Of a stretch of 10,076 bases of DNA, positions 1-8,283 are shown piece after piece. A model generated the notes under the pieces. That model was given only the letters and a program-made list of their open reading frames with translations. It did not search any database and was not told where the DNA came from. Made by a program: the position numbers and the translations under genes. The DNA comes from Conidiobolus incongruus B7586 (Eukaryota > Entomophthoromycota > Entomophthoromycetes > Entomophthorales > Conidiobolaceae): contig JNEM01009911.1 of NCBI GenBank assembly GCA_000697335.1, forward strand, positions 1 to 10,076. Reading direction: 5' to 3'. Each line of letters begins with the position of its first letter. The first letter of the stretch is position 1.

Positions 1-1
1 T

Positions 2-1378
2 AATACTGGAAGCACTGGAAACAATGGAAACACTGGTAAGCCTGGAGAAAATGGTAATTCAGGCAATACCGGAAAACCTGGAGAACATGGAAATAATGGA
101 AGCCACCCATCTTATCCTATCCCTAATAACAGCGGTAAACCTGGTGACAATGGCTCGACTGGTAATAATGGCAAGCCCGGTGACAACAGTAAGCCCGGTG
201 AAAATGGCAAACCTGGTGACAATGGTAAACCAGGCGATAATAGTAAGCCTGGTGAAAATGGAAAACCTGGTGGAAATAGTAACTCAGGCAATAACGGTAA
301 TACTGGAAGCACTGGAAACAATGGAAACAATGGAAACACTGGTAAGCCTGGAGAAAATGGTAATTCAGGCAATACCGGAAAACCTGGAGAACATGGAAAT
401 AATGGAAGCCACCCATCTTATCCTATCCCTAATAACAGCGGTAAACCTGGTGACAATGGCTCGACTGGTAATAATGGCAAGCCCGGTGACAACAGTAAGC
501 CCGGTGAAAATGGCAAACCTGGTGACAATGGTAAGCCTAGTGATAATGGCAAGCCTGGTGAAAATGGAAAACCTGGTGGAAATAGTAACTCAGGCAATAA
601 CGGTAATACTGGAAGCACTGGAAACAATGGAAACAATGGAAACACTGGTAAGCCTGGAGAAAATGGTAATTCAGGCAATACCGGAAAACCTGGAGAACAT
701 GGAAATAATGGAAGCCACCCATCTTATCCTATCCCTAATAACAGCGGTAAACCTGGTGACAATGGCTCGACTGGTAATAATGGCAAGCCCGGTGACAACA
801 GTAAGCCCGGTGAAAATGGCAAACCTGGTGACAATGGTAAGCCTAGTGATAATGGCAAGCCAGGTGATAATAGTAAGCCTGGGGAAAATAGTAACTCAGG
901 CAATAACGGTAATACCGGAAGCACTGGAAACAATGGAAACAATGGAAACACTGGTAAGCCTGGAGAAAATGGTAATTCAGGCAATACCGGAAAACCTGGA
1001 GAACATGGAAATAATGGAAGCCACCCATCTTATCCTATCCCTAATAACAGCGGTAAACCTGGTGACAATGGCTCGACTGGTAATAATGGCAAGCCCGGTG
1101 ACAACAGTAAGCCCGGTGAAAATGGCAAACCTGGCCACAATGGTAAACCTGGTGAAAATGGCAAGCCTGGTGATCATGAAAAGCCTGGTGAAAATGGCAA
1201 GCCCGGTGACAATGGTAAACCCGGTGATAACGGAAAACCTGGTCACAATGGTAAACCCGGTGACAACGGCAAGCCTGATGATCATGGAAAGCCTGGTGGT
1301 CATTACGACACCGGAAATAATGAAAGCACTGGCAACACTAGTAGTAATGGAAAGCCTGGAGAGCACAGTGATAATGGA
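2..1378 (+). repeat. 306-bp in-frame tandem repeat array in the collagen-like gene
   Basis: Complete 306-bp units (102 residues) start at the AGC of SHPSYPIP at 101, 407 and 713. A diverged 360-bp fourth unit starts at 1019 and ends at 1378, and the end of a preceding unit fills 2-100. Each full unit is a 9-residue SHPSYPIPN segment followed by 31 triplets. Units 1 and 2 differ at about six bases by eye, all within roughly 229-255 and its counterpart. Unit 3 differs in the same KPG-rich block, while the flanks are essentially identical. The partial first unit lacks one NNG triplet (9 bp). The near identity implies recent duplication or ongoing homogenisation. Confidence 0.93.
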
Positions 1379-1663
1379 AGTCATTCATCTTACCCAACTC
1401 TTGGCAACAAGGGAAACACTGGTAATACTGGTAATACTGGCAGTACTGGCAATAATGGTAAACCCGGTGAATATAAGCAAACAGGTGATAATGGAAATAC
1501 TGGATCTCACACTGGCTACCCTACTCATGGTAATAACGGCAAACCTGGAAACCATGAATCCACTGGTCATACTGGCCAACAATCTTACCCTCTTCCCAAC
1601 ACAAGTTACAGTTGGATCAACAATCTTTTTGGTCCTAAAGGATTCAGTGGATTCACTATGTAA
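2..1663 (+). CDS. Collagen-like Gly-X-Y repeat protein, 3' part (5' end outside window)
   Basis: This frame is open from base 2 to the TAA at 1661-1663, giving 553 residues with no stop. It has no ATG except the last sense codon, so the start lies left of the window. Nearly every third residue is Gly. The dominant triplets are KPG (about 40 copies), DNG, ENG, NNG and NTG, so in collagen register Pro sits in the Y position of G-K-P, where prolyl hydroxylation occurs in collagens. Runs of triplets are punctuated by SHPSYPIP segments that keep the three-residue phase. N-X-S/T sequons occur in each unit (NNS, NGS). Hydrophobic residues are almost absent until the tail NTSYSWINNLFGPKGFSGF. No GPI or membrane signal is visible at the C-terminus. 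Collagen-like fungal proteins are known, for example MCL1 of Metarhizium at the cell surface; a surface or secreted role here is inference. The shifted + frame is open only because almost no codon of this protein ends in TA or TG. Confidence 0.85.
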   Translation, partial: NTGSTGNNGNTGKPGENGNSGNTGKPGEHGNNGSHPSYPIPNNSGKPGDNGSTGNNGKPGDNSKPGENGKPGDNGKPGDNSKPGENGKPGGNSNSGNNGNTGSTGNNGNNGNTGKPGENGNSGNTGKPGEHGNNGSHPSYPIPNNSGKPGDNGSTGNNGKPGDNSKPGENGKPGDNGKPSDNGKPGENGKPGGNSNSGNNGNTGSTGNNGNNGNTGKPGENGNSGNTGKPGEHGNNGSHPSYPIPNNSGKPGDNGSTGNNGKPGDNSKPGENGKPGDNGKPSDNGKPGDNSKPGENSNSGNNGNTGSTGNNGNNGNTGKPGENGNSGNTGKPGEHGNNGSHPSYPIPNNSGKPGDNGSTGNNGKPGDNSKPGENGKPGHNGKPGENGKPGDHEKPGENGKPGDNGKPGDNGKPGHNGKPGDNGKPDDHGKPGGHYDTGNNESTGNTSSNGKPGEHSDNGSHSSYPTLGNKGNTGNTGNTGSTGNNGKPGEYKQTGDNGNTGSHTGYPTHGNNGKPGNHESTGHTGQQSYPLPNTSYSWINNLFGPKGFSGFTM

Positions 1664-1734
1664 TATACTTAATTTTTTTCAATTTACTCTGATACTCTAA
1701 AACAATTAATATTCTCTTTGGTTGGTTGATAATT

Positions 1735-1740
1735 AATAAA
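1735..1740 (+). terminator. Possible polyadenylation signal of the collagen-like gene
   Basis: AATAAA lies about 72 nt after the stop codon, preceded by a T/G-rich stretch (TTGGTTGGTTGAT) and followed by A-rich DNA. The position suits a fungal poly(A) signal, but the hexamer is common by chance in DNA this A+T-rich. Confidence 0.35.
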
Positions 1741-2835
1741 AAAAATATATAATTTCAAATAAACTAAATTTCTTTTATTTCCAATACTAGTTTATTATAG
1801 TCTGTATTAATAAAAATGACACTATAAATTTTAATAATTTTTTTTATTTTCTCAATTTAAAATTCTAAAATAATTTAGATTAGGCCAGCTTTTAGTATAT
1901 AATTTTTTAGGTATTGACTTTAAAATAAATTTCTTAAAAACTCTACTATTTTATTATTATATAAATTGATCAAAATCCAATCACAATTAACCAAATAACT
2001 TACAAATTTAATATATCTTTAATATTAAAGAAAAAAATAAGTCAATTATATCAATATTAAATATCATTATATTCCTCCAATGTATTCAATAAAAACTATT
2101 TATTCTTAGTTAATCAAATGAATAAAATTAGAATAATATCATTACACTATATTAATTTTACCCTTTTGAATCAAATTACAAAAATTTAATGAAAGTATTA
2201 TTTTCATAAAATATTAGTTGTCAGCATAAAATTGGGGAAATTTTAATGATCCCGATATATATATTTAAGTGATTTTTGCAGGTTGAGGAATTTGATCCTA
2301 AATATCATAATATAGTGTACTCAATTATTAAAATTTTATTTTATTTTTCCTCTTGAAATTAATTAATATTATTATTGACTAATATTTTAAAAATTATAAT
2401 TTATTACTTTATCTAATTCTTTATTTCAATATTTAAATAGTTGAATATTAAAAAAATTATAATAATTTGTAATAAAAAATATTAAATTCATTTTAACATT
2501 TAATTCATTATCCAATATTTAATTAAAATAATAAATACAAAAATATATTGATAAATTTACTTTTTAAAAGATAATTATTTAAAGTAAATATTATATATAC
2601 TGAGGCTTTGGTAAAGAGTTAAGATTTTCACATTATATATATATATATTGTTACTAAATATATTTCAACATAATGAATATTTTTCTCGATTAAGTATTAT
2701 ATACCCAGCTTAAAAAACTTAATTTAGCTGTAGATGATCCCATAATGTAACTTTAATTTCCAATTATTTAAATAGATATTCAATTCAGAGTTTTTTTCAT
2801 TAATTGAATTCAATTAAAAATAAAACTTAGTCAAA
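1741..2835. other. A+T-rich intergenic stretch, no gene seen
   Basis: This stretch is overwhelmingly A and T with frequent stops in all frames. A short TA dinucleotide run lies at 2634-2648. A TATTTAAATA motif at 2765-2774 lies 62-71 nt before the next start codon and could be its TATA element. A small codon-like patch follows a TTTTGCAG at about 2274-2281 (see findings) but cannot be extended into a gene. Confidence 0.7.
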
Positions 2836-3222
2836 ATGGTTGGAGAAAATTTTAATAAACCTATTAAGAAAATGATCGCAAAAGCTAATAAAGATAAAAT
2901 GATTAAAAAACAAAAAGCTTTAAGTAAGAAAACGGGTGAAATTATTCATGGTAAAAGTTTTAAGAGGAGTAAATTGAAGAAAGAGAAAAAAGTATTAAAT
3001 CAATTATAATTTTTTTTCATTTTATTTTTATATTAATATTTTTTTTCATAGATTAAGAAAGGTCCAGTTAAATTGGCTGATAAGATGGAAATTGACGAAC
3101 CCAACAGTAAGTATTTTCACAAAACTAATTAATTTTATCTAATATCAATATTTTTAGACAAACCTAAATCAAAAGCTAATGCCAAACCCAAAAAAGATGA
3201 CGACGCTATGGATATTGACTAA
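2836..3222 (+). CDS. Small lysine-rich, probably nuclear/nucleolar protein (3 exons, 91 aa)
   Basis: The exons are 2836-2991, 3052-3106 and 3158-3222. The introns are 60 nt (GTATTA...CATAG, phase 0) and 51 nt (GTAAGT...TTTAG, phase 1). The start sits in a good context (TCAAAATGG), and the spliced frame runs 91 residues to TAA. Residues 1-60 are very Lys-rich (for example KKMIAKANKDKMIKKQKALS and GKSFKRSKLKKEKK). Then come an acidic MEIDEPN, a Lys/Pro-rich spacer, and the end DDDAMDID. Basic bodies with MEID/MDID patches are typical of small fungal ribosome-biogenesis proteins. The layout GKxxxRxKL...MEID faintly recalls the Alb1/C11orf98 family, but this is too weak to name it. No catalytic domain or membrane segment is visible. 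The gene was missed by simple ORF finding because of its introns; intron retention would give a 57-residue product. The gene model is strong and the function uncertain. Confidence 0.77.
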
Positions 3223-4404
3223 TTAATTTTATTTAATACCGAACTCTCATAGATATTTAAATTTGACAAGTTTCAATATAACAAATGGATACCAATAGAC
3301 GTTTTTATATATTAAAAGCCATCATTTTTGTAAATTAAAATCAAATTTGAACTAATTCTTTTGATTGATTAAATATTTATACTTATATTAATGGTTTCAA
3401 ACTTATTATTCTCTTTAAATACAATAATGAGGTAAACTGAAATATTAATGAAGGTATATATAATAACTTGATGCGTTACACTATTCTAGTTATTTAATTA
3501 TATTTTATCTTTTATTTCGATTTTATTATTTATTTAGTTTGAGTTTTAAATTATTGAATAATTGTATTATCTGTTAATTTAAATATATCCATTAAATTAA
3601 TTAATATATTCTGAATAATTATTTTGACTGATATAAATTATCAATTGGATTAATTTATTTTAGTTTATATTTTTACTTATTTTTTAAATAATATTTTATA
3701 TTAAATCTATTAATTTTAAATTTTTTTATTTATTCAATTTTGGAATAAATTTTCTTTTTTTTCAAAAAAAAATTTTTCATATTAAATAATGAACATCTAT
3801 CTGATAATAATGTAATAATAACTATTATCCAATAATATTCAATTAAAAGTATTTAGAAACCATTGAATATTAGTGATTTTAAGATTGCGCAGTTGTAGAT
3901 TTATTCATCGTTTTTACAAAATAACTATATAATTAAACTGTATCAAAAATTGATGTTGAATAAATTATATTGCAATAGATTAATTTGAGATTGAACCAAA
4001 CTAACATTAATATAATAATTTAATATGATATTTTTAATAAAATAATCCAAAAAAACAATTAGAATACTTTTGGTATTAAAAAACGATTGATAAAACTAAT
4101 ATAATTTTTATTATAATTACAATTATAATTATTGCATAAATTAATTTTAATTAAATCAATTTTTATATTCATAATAATCAATTTTGATATATTTTCTTAA
4201 TAAAATAAACTTGAACTATTTCAATTCTATTTAGACTAATTGGAATATATATCATATTTTATCATAATAATTTTAAGTTTATTTTAATTTTATATTATAT
4301 TATATTATTAAGTAATATTCATTTAATTTTCAAAATCTAAACCAAAAAAAGTTTGACAAAAAATCACAAGATTAAAACAAATTTTGTTTCATATTTGATA
4401 TTAA

Positions 4405-4430
4405 ATATATATATATATATATATATATAT
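4405..4430. repeat. (AT)13 microsatellite
   Basis: A perfect run of 13 AT dinucleotides in intergenic DNA, likely length-variable between strains. Confidence 0.95.
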
Positions 4431-4510
4431 TTCACTGTAATAACTTATAACATTAAATTTATAAAAATTTAATCTAAATTTAATTAATTTATTTTTTTCA
4501 ATTATTAAAA

Positions 4511-4533
4511 TTATTATTATTATTATTATTATT
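4511..4533. repeat. (TTA)n microsatellite
   Basis: A perfect TTA trinucleotide run of 23 nt (seven full units plus TT) in non-coding DNA, about 250 bp upstream of the MAPEG gene. Confidence 0.95.
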
Positions 4534-4646
4534 GTTAATTTAGTTAATTTAAAATATTACTAAATTAAATATGACAATTTTGTAAAATTAATTTGTCAAA
4601 TTATAACATAATGAAACATTTTTATTATAAATATTAATTCCACTTA

Positions 4647-4654
4647 TGACGTCA
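4647..4654 (+). promoter_or_regulatory. Palindromic CRE/ATF-type bZIP site
   Basis: The perfect 8-bp palindrome TGACGTCA sits about 50 bp upstream of the TATA-like box and about 115 bp upstream of the MAPEG start codon. In fungi this is the known binding site of ATF/CREB-type bZIP factors such as Atf1, which control stress genes. The two central CG-containing steps make a chance match unlikely in DNA this A+T-rich. Control of the glutathione transferase is inference from position. Confidence 0.55.
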
Positions 4655-4703
4655 AATATAATCAATCAATATTAAAATTTAATTACTTGAGAGTAGTAGG
4701 GGA

Positions 4704-4711
4704 TATTTAAA
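4704..4711 (+). promoter_or_regulatory. TATA-like box of the MAPEG gene
   Basis: TATTTAAA is flanked by G-rich bases (AGGGGA before, GGG after), which sets it apart from background A+T. It lies 57-64 nt before the ATG at 4768, leaving a short 5' leader of roughly 30 nt if transcription starts about 30 nt downstream. Confidence 0.5.
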
Positions 4712-4767
4712 GGGATTGCATCACTCTTAGATCATCATATTATTCTAAGAATTGTATAATATTCACA

Positions 4768-5464
4768 ATGGTTTACAATCCTTTTGGCTTAAGCAAAGAA
4801 CACGGCTATGTAAACATACTTAATCGATATAGATTAATACGTATTATTAATGGATATTAATTGATAGGTTATCTTAGCATCTACCGCTATTGCTTTGCAG
4901 TGCAACTTTAGTAATATCCCAGCTGCTAGATTGAGAAAAGCTTTGAAGATCCCTTACCCTGATACTGGCTCTGGTCGTCACGCTGCAAAGTTGAGGTAAT
5001 TTATAGGATATGATATAAAACTAACACACGAGGCTTACTAATTTACTATAGTGACGAAGATTGGGAAAAGTTTAACAGTGCTCAAAGAGTTCACCAAAAT
5101 TATGTAATATTATAATATTATATTATATTGTATATTATTAATGTTATTGATTTTTCATTTATACTTATAATATAGGTTGAACAATTGCCAGTACTCCAAA
5201 GTGTATTGTTAACTTCAGGATATTTCCATCCATTGTATGCTACTGCTGCTTCTGCCTTATATTTCGTACGATATACTATTATTAAAGTATCCATTATTTT
5301 ATTAATTTATTGTTTAGGTTGGCAGATTCTTCTACTCCTACTACTATGCAGCTTATGGTCCTTCCAAGCGTGTATACTTTGTTCCATTATTGTATGGTCC
5401 CATTTTGGCTATGGCTGCACTCTCAGTCCACGGTGGTTTGAAAATTTCCAAGTTGATTCACTGA
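4768..5464 (+). CDS. MGST3: Microsomal glutathione S-transferase 3-like MAPEG protein (5 exons, 152 aa)
   Basis: The exons are 4768-4809, 4868-4995, 5052-5103, 5176-5265 and 5318-5464. All four introns are GT-AG, of 58, 56, 72 and 52 nt, and the spliced frame is 152 residues, the same length as human MGST3. The N-terminus LSKEHGYVILAS matches the LSKEYGFVLL start of MGST3. The MAPEG hallmark FNSAQRVHQNYVEQLPVL lies at residues 64-81, with conserved R69, H71, N73 and E76, followed by GYFHP. VGRFFYSYYY (105-114) carries the Arg (R107) that corresponds to the catalytic or glutathione-binding Arg of leukotriene C4 synthase. YGPSKRVYF follows, then a last hydrophobic helix. Four membrane helices are expected. 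Family members act as trimers in ER or outer mitochondrial membranes, conjugating glutathione or reducing lipid hydroperoxides. The usual Gly in the YxYGY motif is Tyr here (YSYYY). A bZIP site upstream fits stress control. Confidence 0.93.
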
Positions 5465-8000
5465 TTTACCACATTACAAGATTTCAAAATACATTGGAAT
5501 ATATGATTTCTTATTAATTCATGATGTCAACCCTTGGTATATTTTCATACTATTTTAATTGTTTAGAATTAATTTGATTTATATTTTTTAAATTTTAATT
5601 TGTCAATATTTTTTAGGTTATATTAAATTTAAATTATTGATATAAAAACGCAATGTACACATGTGAATATATTGAGAATTATTTCAAACCATTAATCTTC
5701 ATCGTTATTAATATTTTAAATACTTATATTTTTATCAAGATCAATTTCATTACCTATTATATATATCTAATAACATACTTTTAAATTATTTCATTTTTAT
5801 TTTTAGTAGTCTTTTTGCAAATGGTTTTATCAATTAATTCTAATAAATCCCTTTATTACCAATATAATTAAATTGATGAAATTTATCTTTAAAATCATAT
5901 GGAAATATAGATTGAATTATTAAATTTGAATAGGTGAAAAATTCAGATATACTAAAATAAATTAAACCATATTTTATAAATTATTAATTTATAATAATTA
6001 TAATTAATTCTCAATTTTCAATAGTTTTTTTTCAAATTAGTTACTATTTAATTTTAAATATTGAATAAAAAAGAGAATTAAAAAATTATCATTTTACAAT
6101 TGATTTAAAAGATAAAAAATGAAACTAAGATATGTGTTAAAAACCATATATCAATATTATAATGTATTAAGAAAAGAACACTTATATGTTAGTGACTTTA
6201 ATGATAATAAATTAAAGTGATATTCAATATTTTTTTGACAGATAATTTGTAAAATAAAAGATTTAATTACAATTTAAAAATAATAGCAAAAATATCAATT
6301 GGCAATTATAAACTGAATAAAATTTATCAACATTAATTATTGATATTTTAACTGAGCAATTATATATCAAAAATATCATTTTAAAATATATTTAATCTTT
6401 TAAAATTTTTTAAAAAAAATCTTCATTCAATTAGTTAATATACTCTAAGTATTATATGCCCACAAAAAAAATTTTCACTTTAAATTTTAAAAATTGTATA
6501 TAATAAAGTATAATTTAATAAATTGAATATAATAAAGTATTATTTTAATATTTAATTATATATTTTTTATTATTAAATTTGACGTATTTATCTAGAATTT
6601 TTTTATCAGTAATCATATCTTAAACTTTGATTTAATAATTTAAATATGATATGACTATGCGTTAAATATTATAAGTACCATTAGCAATAACTTTTAAAAT
6701 TATATTTCAAATATAGATATTTAGTTAGTTCTTTATTGATCAATTCAAAGATAATTTTATTGATATTAATATAATTTACACGCTTTGGGTTAATCTCTGG
6801 TTACGGTTTTAAATTCGATCGTGTTGATATTTAATAGAATTTAATAATTCTATTGATAATATGAACTTTGACATAACATTAGTATTTGCTATAGATATTT
6901 ATCAAAACATATATCATCAAATATCAATCTACAGCTCTCCCAAGTAAATATAACAAACTAAAATTTGAACTAATGCAAAATACAGGTTAAATACTTAATC
7001 GAATTCTATAATGTTTATCAGCTCATCATATAAATTTTCAGAGGTTCAATTTAATCAAGATTCATAAAGGCAATATTTATTTAAATTTATCAACCGTTAA
7101 TTTTAATAATTCGGATAAGTAATTTGATTTCAATTATAGAGCTTATTTTTGAGGTAATATATTAACTACACTGAGCTATTTAAATAAAATATTTAATTAT
7201 AAAACATATTAAATTATTTTTTTCAACTCATTTTATCATTTAATTATTAAGAATTCCAATATTAAAATTTATTAACAAAAGATTTAAAGTTTCAGTTATT
7301 AAATTTAGTTTTCATCATGATAACTTGCAAAATTATCACAGATTATTTATATTCAAAATAATGTGGATACATATTATGGCTCGATATATTATTTTACAAT
7401 TATCTATTATCTGAAAATTATTTAATCAATATTTACAAGATAAGATCTTTGAGTCAATCTTTTATAAACTTAAATTATTCAAATATTAGGTATTCTCACT
7501 ATAATTTGTATCTTTCTAAACCAATTGAGTTATATTAAATAATTTTTCTATTACTATTTTCGATTAATATATAAAATAATGAATTTATATCATGTTGAGA
7601 TATGATTATGAAAATGATTTTCATTCCTTCTTTCTAGCTGATATTTCATTAATTTTAACGAATATTACTTTAACGATAATAGAAAATATTCCCAAGTGTT
7701 TAATTTAACTAATAATTCGGTTTTTTGTTTAAATACTTTTTTAAGATATAAAATATATTCGTACTAAAAACATTATTTTAAAACTAAGTTAATTACAACC
7801 AATGTAAATAAGTATTGATTATTGTTTAAATTTTTATTAGTTTTAAACATAGGTTATATACCAATATACTTTAAGGATTTACATTATATTGTTGATACTT
7901 TTAGTAGTTTGGAGTTTATATTGAATAGTAAGCACTTAATACATTTAAAACGTTAAGTTAATTTCAGTGCTCTTTGGAATGCAAAAGTAGTAAGACAATT
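5465..8000. other. Long A+T-rich gene-free stretch
   Basis: About 2.5 kb with no open frame of note on either strand and no spliced coding series I can support. Slightly less A+T-rich patches, such as about 6780-6835, do not fold into a tRNA or read as protein. No terminal repeats, transposase-like residues or target-site duplications were recognised. It separates the MAPEG gene from the promoter of the secreted-protein gene and may be decayed sequence. Confidence 0.6.
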
Positions 8001-8012
8001 AGGAGACTAAAT

Positions 8013-8020
8013 TGATTGGC
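8013..8020 (-). promoter_or_regulatory. CCAAT box (reverse orientation)
   Basis: TGATTGGC is the reverse complement of GCCAATCA, a close match to the fungal HAP/NF-Y consensus CCAATCA. It lies about 190 bp upstream of the TATA box at 8200 and is paired with a forward copy about 50 bp further on. Confidence 0.45.
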
Positions 8021-8064
8021 TAAATGATTGAGGAAGTGGTTGCGGGGTTCACAATACTTGATTA

Positions 8065-8072
8065 TCCAATCA
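8065..8072 (+). promoter_or_regulatory. CCAAT box (forward orientation)
   Basis: TCCAATCA matches the HAP/NF-Y consensus and lies about 130 bp upstream of the TATA box. Together with the inverted copy at 8013-8020 it forms an opposed pair around a less A+T-rich patch (GGTTGCGGGGTTCAC), consistent with an upstream activating region. Confidence 0.45.
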
Positions 8073-8199
8073 AACCTCGGTGTTAAATATCAATAGATCC
8101 ACAATTAAATTCAACTTTTACAAACCTTTAATTACCTAATTTGACTAGTGTCTAAACAGGAGATATTCGATTAGTGTTTGCTTAAATTTAAATTTGAGG

Positions 8200-8207
8200 T
8201 ATATAAG
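8200..8207 (+). promoter_or_regulatory. TATA box of the secreted eight-Cys protein gene
   Basis: TATATAAG lies within GAGGTATATAAGTAC. If transcription starts about 30 nt downstream (around 8230), the in-frame ATG at 8239 would be almost at the mRNA 5' end, while the ATG at 8284 would have a normal leader of about 50 nt. This supports the downstream start. Confidence 0.6.
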
Positions 8208-8283
8208 TACATTATAACCCTCTATTGATTAAAACAAATTGAATAAATTTCGATATTCGTTCATTTTATACTTAATCACTACC

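Larger units (their letters stand above)
3223..4640. other. A+T-rich intergenic stretch with microsatellites, no gene seen
   Basis: There are dense stops on both strands and no splice-linked coding segments that I could find. The stretch is mostly A/T homopolymer runs and short palindromes such as ATAATTACAATTATAATTAT near 4114-4133, plus two perfect simple repeats listed separately. Confidence 0.65.

Noticed and set aside
112-1582. Several minus-strand ORFs (Pro/Leu-rich, Tyr/His-rich, and Thr/Ile-rich)
   Set aside because: They are antisense shadows that repeat at the same 306-bp period as the collagen-like repeats. They have no independent start context or conserved pattern.
24-1700. A 558-codon + strand ORF rich in Met, Val, Leu and Thr
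   Set aside because: It is the +1 shadow of the collagen-like frame. It is open because the true codons almost never end in TA or TG, its translation has no plausible fold, and it overruns the real stop.
5185-5517. A 110-residue + strand ORF
   Set aside because: It follows exon 4 of the MAPEG gene in frame, reads through its last intron and then leaves the true frame. The spliced model gives a full-length family match.
6779-6835. Possible tRNA, with TTCGATC resembling a T loop
   Set aside because: No acceptor stem, D arm or anticodon arm pairs around it, and the B-box match is poor.
7020-7075. GAGGTTCAATTTAATC resembling a tRNA B box
   Set aside because: The box is imperfect, there is no A box at the right distance, and no cloverleaf can be drawn.
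5465-8000. Search for a transposon or virus-derived element in the long gene-free stretch
   Set aside because: No terminal repeats, target duplications or recognisable protein residues were found. The high A+T content makes short inverted matches meaningless.
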